In this document: piece by piece, positions 5,034 through 7,124 of the stretch
Layout: every line of letters begins with the position of its first letter
Position numbering within the stretch: position 1 is the stretch's first letter
Assembly (NCBI GenBank): GCA_023230065.1
Contig: JALNYB010000064.1
Span: forward strand, 1 to 7,124
Reading direction: 5' to 3'
Length of the DNA stretch: 7,124 bases
DNA from: Candidatus Methanomethylophilaceae archaeon
GTDB taxonomy: Archaea; Thermoplasmatota; Thermoplasmata; Methanomassiliicoccales; Methanomethylophilaceae
The notes under the pieces: model-generated
Told to the model about the DNA's origin: nothing
What the model saw: the letters and a program-made list of their open reading frames with translations, nothing else
Databases searched by the model: none
Made by a program: the position numbers and the translations under genes

Positions 5034-6087
5034 ATGTAGCTGAGAAGATGAAAGCTTCACCGTAAACAGGGAAGTATCCTCCTAAATAGATATACACAAC
5101 TACGTTGCGATCCTTTGGGATGGTAGTGAGAATTGTTCCTGTAGATGTAGATCTTGTTACCGATCCATTGTAACTTTCAATGAGTTTGGAATTGTAGCAT
5201 AGTTGTGAAGTTACAATCTGTGCTAGATCGCTGATTTGTTTGTTGGAGTAGTCTCCTCCGAGGATGCAGATCATTCCATTGCCATATTTTATGAATGCAA
5301 TGCTCGCATATCCGTCTTCTGTAAACCCTACAAAGAGGCAATCGCTCGTGAGGGTTTTCATCGCGGTCATGTTAACAGCATATTTCACATTGTTATAGGT
5401 AAGAGACAGTAGATTCCCGTATTCGTTATCGGTGATCTCAGAATATGCATTGGAAGTATCGGTGGTGTTAAGACAGTCCCCTCCGAAGAAGAGTGTCTGA
5501 TAATCATTTGTAACTGTGATAATTTCAGTCGTTGTTGCATAGCATGAACCGAGCAGACTGCCGAGCCAATACAATGTGCCTCCATTTGACATCCAGTTGA
5601 AGATGTAATCCGAACTTACTCCGGTATATACAGTGTCAGGTAGTGCTCCTGAGATAACCACGACAGCCTGTCCGGAAGACGAAGTATCTTGTTTCATAAG
5701 ATTTTCAAGTTCACCGGCGTTTACGGTTATAACGTTGGATAATCCTCTGTATTCTACGGTTTTTATGAGCTGTTCAATATAGTATTCTTGTGTCAGTGCT
5801 TTTGCACCTACAGCAACAGTTACTGGTTGATAATTTGATTCGTATGTGCTGTCGTAATATATGTAGAGGGTGTCAATAGATTTGAAAGAATCATTATCTG
5901 TGATGAGTACAGAGTATATGTTGGATCCAGAAGATGATACGGAATATTCTATTCCGTCACCGTCATCAGTAATAGTGGCATCTGCGTTGAAACTGTCAGT
6001 ACCAGATGTGTATACGACAATCTCTCCTATTAGCATTACTGCGATAAGAATTACTGCAATGGCAACTATGCGCGAATCAGATTTCAT
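5032..6087 (-). CDS. membrane-anchored extracytoplasmic protein, possibly GATase-like/DUF4350-like fold
   Basis: This 351-residue protein has an N-terminal hydrophobic helix (about 7-26) after a short basic start (MKSDSR), then a Ser/Thr/Tyr/Asp-rich part that is probably outside the cell. The order AVVVISGALPD (141-151), WMSNGGTLYWLG (165-176) and YGNGMICILGGDYSNKQ (268-284) resembles the strand-loop pattern of glutamine-amidotransferase-like, DUF4350-type domains (approximately residues 87-300). A beta-rich tail follows. No Cys-His-Glu amidotransferase triad is recognisable, so a binding or scaffolding role is likelier than catalysis. Four N-x-S/T sequons (N65, N207, N239, N307) could be glycosylated. 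The gene overlaps the upstream GT-C paralog by 11 bases, and its stop overlaps the Shine-Dalgarno of the downstream paralog, so it is made together with both. The fold call is tentative, and the exact function is not recognised. Confidence 0.7.
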   Translation of the reverse strand: MKSDSRIVAIAVILIAVMLIGEIVVYTSGTDSFNADATITDDGDGIEYSVSSSGSNIYSVLITDNDSFKSIDTLYIYYDSTYESNYQPVTVAVGAKALTQEYYIEQLIKTVEYRGLSNVITVNAGELENLMKQDTSSSGQAVVVISGALPDTVYTGVSSDYIFNWMSNGGTLYWLGSLLGSCYATTTEIITVTNDYQTLFFGGDCLNTTDTSNAYSEITDNEYGNLLSLTYNNVKYAVNMTAMKTLTSDCLFVGFTEDGYASIAFIKYGNGMICILGGDYSNKQISDLAQIVTSQLCYNSKLIESYNGSVTRSTSTGTILTTIPKDRNVVVYIYLGGYFPVYGEAFIFSAT

Positions 6088-7124
6088 GATCTTTTTTCCA
6101 TCCTATTTTTTTTATTCTTTCGATGCAGAGTTCAGCTTTGGGACTGTGTTTCCCGATCCATTTCTCAAAGCAGAATGCTAATATCAGTATAAGTCCTATA
6201 TACTCTACGATTTCTGAGATGGCGTTTGCCCACACCATACCAGTGAAGCCTAAAAACTCTGTCTCGAATCCTTGCATCATGGATATTATCCATTCTGGAG
6301 ATACGATATTTAAAAATTCTCCAGACGATGTGAGAAGCGAGAAATTATTAATGCTGAGTGCCGCAAAGAATGATCCCAAAGAAATCAGTATCCAGCAGAT
6401 GAGATATCCGCGATCGGATGTCATAATTTTGAAAATCAGCATAGGCATCATGACTATCATATATTGTGGTGTAACGGATAGCATCATCGCTGCGGTCAAT
6501 GCAAAAAGCAGACAATTGAACAGTTCAGTATCAGCATTTTTCTGATCGGTCTTATACATACGATACCCGAAGTAAAATGCACCTAGAACAGAAACAATCA
6601 TTCCAAATACGCTGTGTGTTGCTACTAAGAGGTTAGGATATGTTTCCATTCTTCCGAACATGAATGACATGGCATCCGAGACAGTACCTTCCAATATCTG
6701 AGGCATCATGATAGCCAAGGCCATCAAAGATCCTCCTACTATTGTCATTATAAGTTTTTTCAAGGCAAGCTTGTCGTCACGATGTTTAACGATAATATAT
6801 GCTGCGAATATGAAAATACAGAATGCGGGAAAGAATTTGGTAAGTGCAGCCATAGCAAACAGCATACCGCCAAGAAAACATCTGTCTTTGTAAAACGAAA
6901 TGATCGTAAGCATGAGCAGTAGTGCAGACAGCGTGTCAAATTGTGCTTGGATTCCAGACATGTAGATTATTGTAGGACATAGAAACCATAGCGCAAATCC
7001 CCATGTAGCTTTCTTACTGTCTCCATTTGTTCTGTCCTTTATTAGCCAATAGATAAGGTACCCGACAAGTACATCACACAGCATAAGTGGAAATTTCATT
7101 GATAAATTGAAAGAGACTGTAGTT
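6077..7124 (-). CDS. GT-C-like polytopic membrane glycosyltransferase, paralog 2 (N-terminus beyond window)
   Basis: The last 348 residues of a polytopic protein closely related to the one encoded at 3642-5024. The frame is open to the right edge. Although an ATG occurs at 7099, the eight codons before it (TTVSFNLS) align with ATTIAFNIT of the paralog at residues 121-129, so 7099 is internal and roughly 120 residues are missing. Shared motifs in the same order are CDVLVGYLIYW, GFALWFLCP, QFDTLSALL, LTKFFP and TPQYM. They mark the same GT-C-like, GT87/DUF2029-type fold, presumably acting on the outer membrane face with a lipid-phosphate sugar donor. The catalytic first external loop is outside the window and cannot be checked. 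The TGA at 6079-6077 overlaps the start of the anchored protein by 11 bases, so the genes are co-transcribed and coupled. The tail is basic (KKIGWKKDHEI). Confidence 0.8.
   Translation of the reverse strand, partial: TTVSFNLSMKFPLMLCDVLVGYLIYWLIKDRTNGDSKKATWGFALWFLCPTIIYMSGIQAQFDTLSALLLMLTIISFYKDRCFLGGMLFAMAALTKFFPAFCIFIFAAYIIVKHRDDKLALKKLIMTIVGGSLMALAIMMPQILEGTVSDAMSFMFGRMETYPNLLVATHSVFGMIVSVLGAFYFGYRMYKTDQKNADTELFNCLLFALTAAMMLSVTPQYMIVMMPMLIFKIMTSDRGYLICWILISLGSFFAALSINNFSLLTSSGEFLNIVSPEWIISMMQGFETEFLGFTGMVWANAISEIVEYIGLILILAFCFEKWIGKHSPKAELCIERIKKIGWKKDHEI

Noticed and set aside
5058..5060. GTG as the start of GT-C paralog 1
   Set aside because: It would overlap the preceding gene by 29 bases and has no clear Shine-Dalgarno, whereas the ATG at 5024 has GAGG five bases upstream.
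6123..6545. 140-codon open frame on the plus strand
   Set aside because: It is antisense to GT-C paralog 2, which is supported by alignment with its paralog.
7097..7099. ATG as the start of GT-C paralog 2
   Set aside because: Codons upstream remain open to the window edge and align with the internal sequence of the paralog (TTVSFNLS against TTIAFNIT), so this methionine is internal.
1..7124. CRISPR array, insertion sequence or phage genes
   Set aside because: No regularly spaced repeats, transposase motifs or phage structural proteins are visible. The only long similarity is between the two GT-C paralogs.

Overview
The window looks like archaeal DNA. Each transcription unit whose start lies inside it has an AT-rich TATA-like box about 35-55 bases upstream of its start codon. 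Arginine is mostly AGA/AGG and ATA is a common isoleucine codon. Several starts carry GAGG/GGAGG Shine-Dalgarno sites, and the gene set (DPM1-like glycosyltransferase, GtrA-like protein, multispanning GT-C-type proteins, HddA-type GHMP kinase) is typical of a surface-glycan locus. By eye the GC content is about 40%. A methanogen-like euryarchaeon or member of Thermoplasmatota is a reasonable guess, but the window has no ribosomal or methanogenesis marker to settle it.

Layout. (1) Positions 1-113, minus strand: the first 37 codons of a GtrA-like membrane protein cut by the left edge, with its own TATA box at about 145-157. (2) Positions 216-1519, minus strand: a two-gene operon of small multispanning membrane proteins joined by a one-base TAATG stop/start overlap. 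The second gene resembles the YjdF/DUF2238 type. (3) Positions 1520-1784: a 265-base divergent intergenic region with TATA-like boxes in both directions and, from 1681 to 1760, a long imperfect inverted repeat that can fold into a multi-helix hairpin in the leader of the next gene. (4) Positions 1785-2798, plus strand: a GHMP sugar kinase of the HddA type (heptose 7-phosphate kinase family). (5) Positions 2838-3569, minus strand and convergent with the kinase: a GT2 glycosyltransferase of the dolichol-phosphate-mannose synthase type, with its own strong TATA box, which rules out the longer TTG-initiated reading. (6) Positions 3642-7124, minus strand: a tight three-gene operon in which two paralogous multispanning GT-C-like membrane proteins flank a membrane-anchored extracytoplasmic protein. 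The upstream paralog is cut by the right edge.

How the genes may fit together (inference): the HddA-like kinase would help make an activated sugar. The DPM1-like enzyme would load a hexose from a nucleotide sugar onto a polyprenyl phosphate. The GtrA-like protein could help move or use the lipid-linked sugar. The GT-C-like proteins would use such lipid-phosphate sugars on the outer face to glycosylate surface lipids, polysaccharides or proteins. The anchored extracytoplasmic protein, translationally coupled between the two GT-C paralogs, could be their partner or an acceptor. The two most notable things are this paralog-anchor-paralog cassette and the structured leader of the kinase gene.
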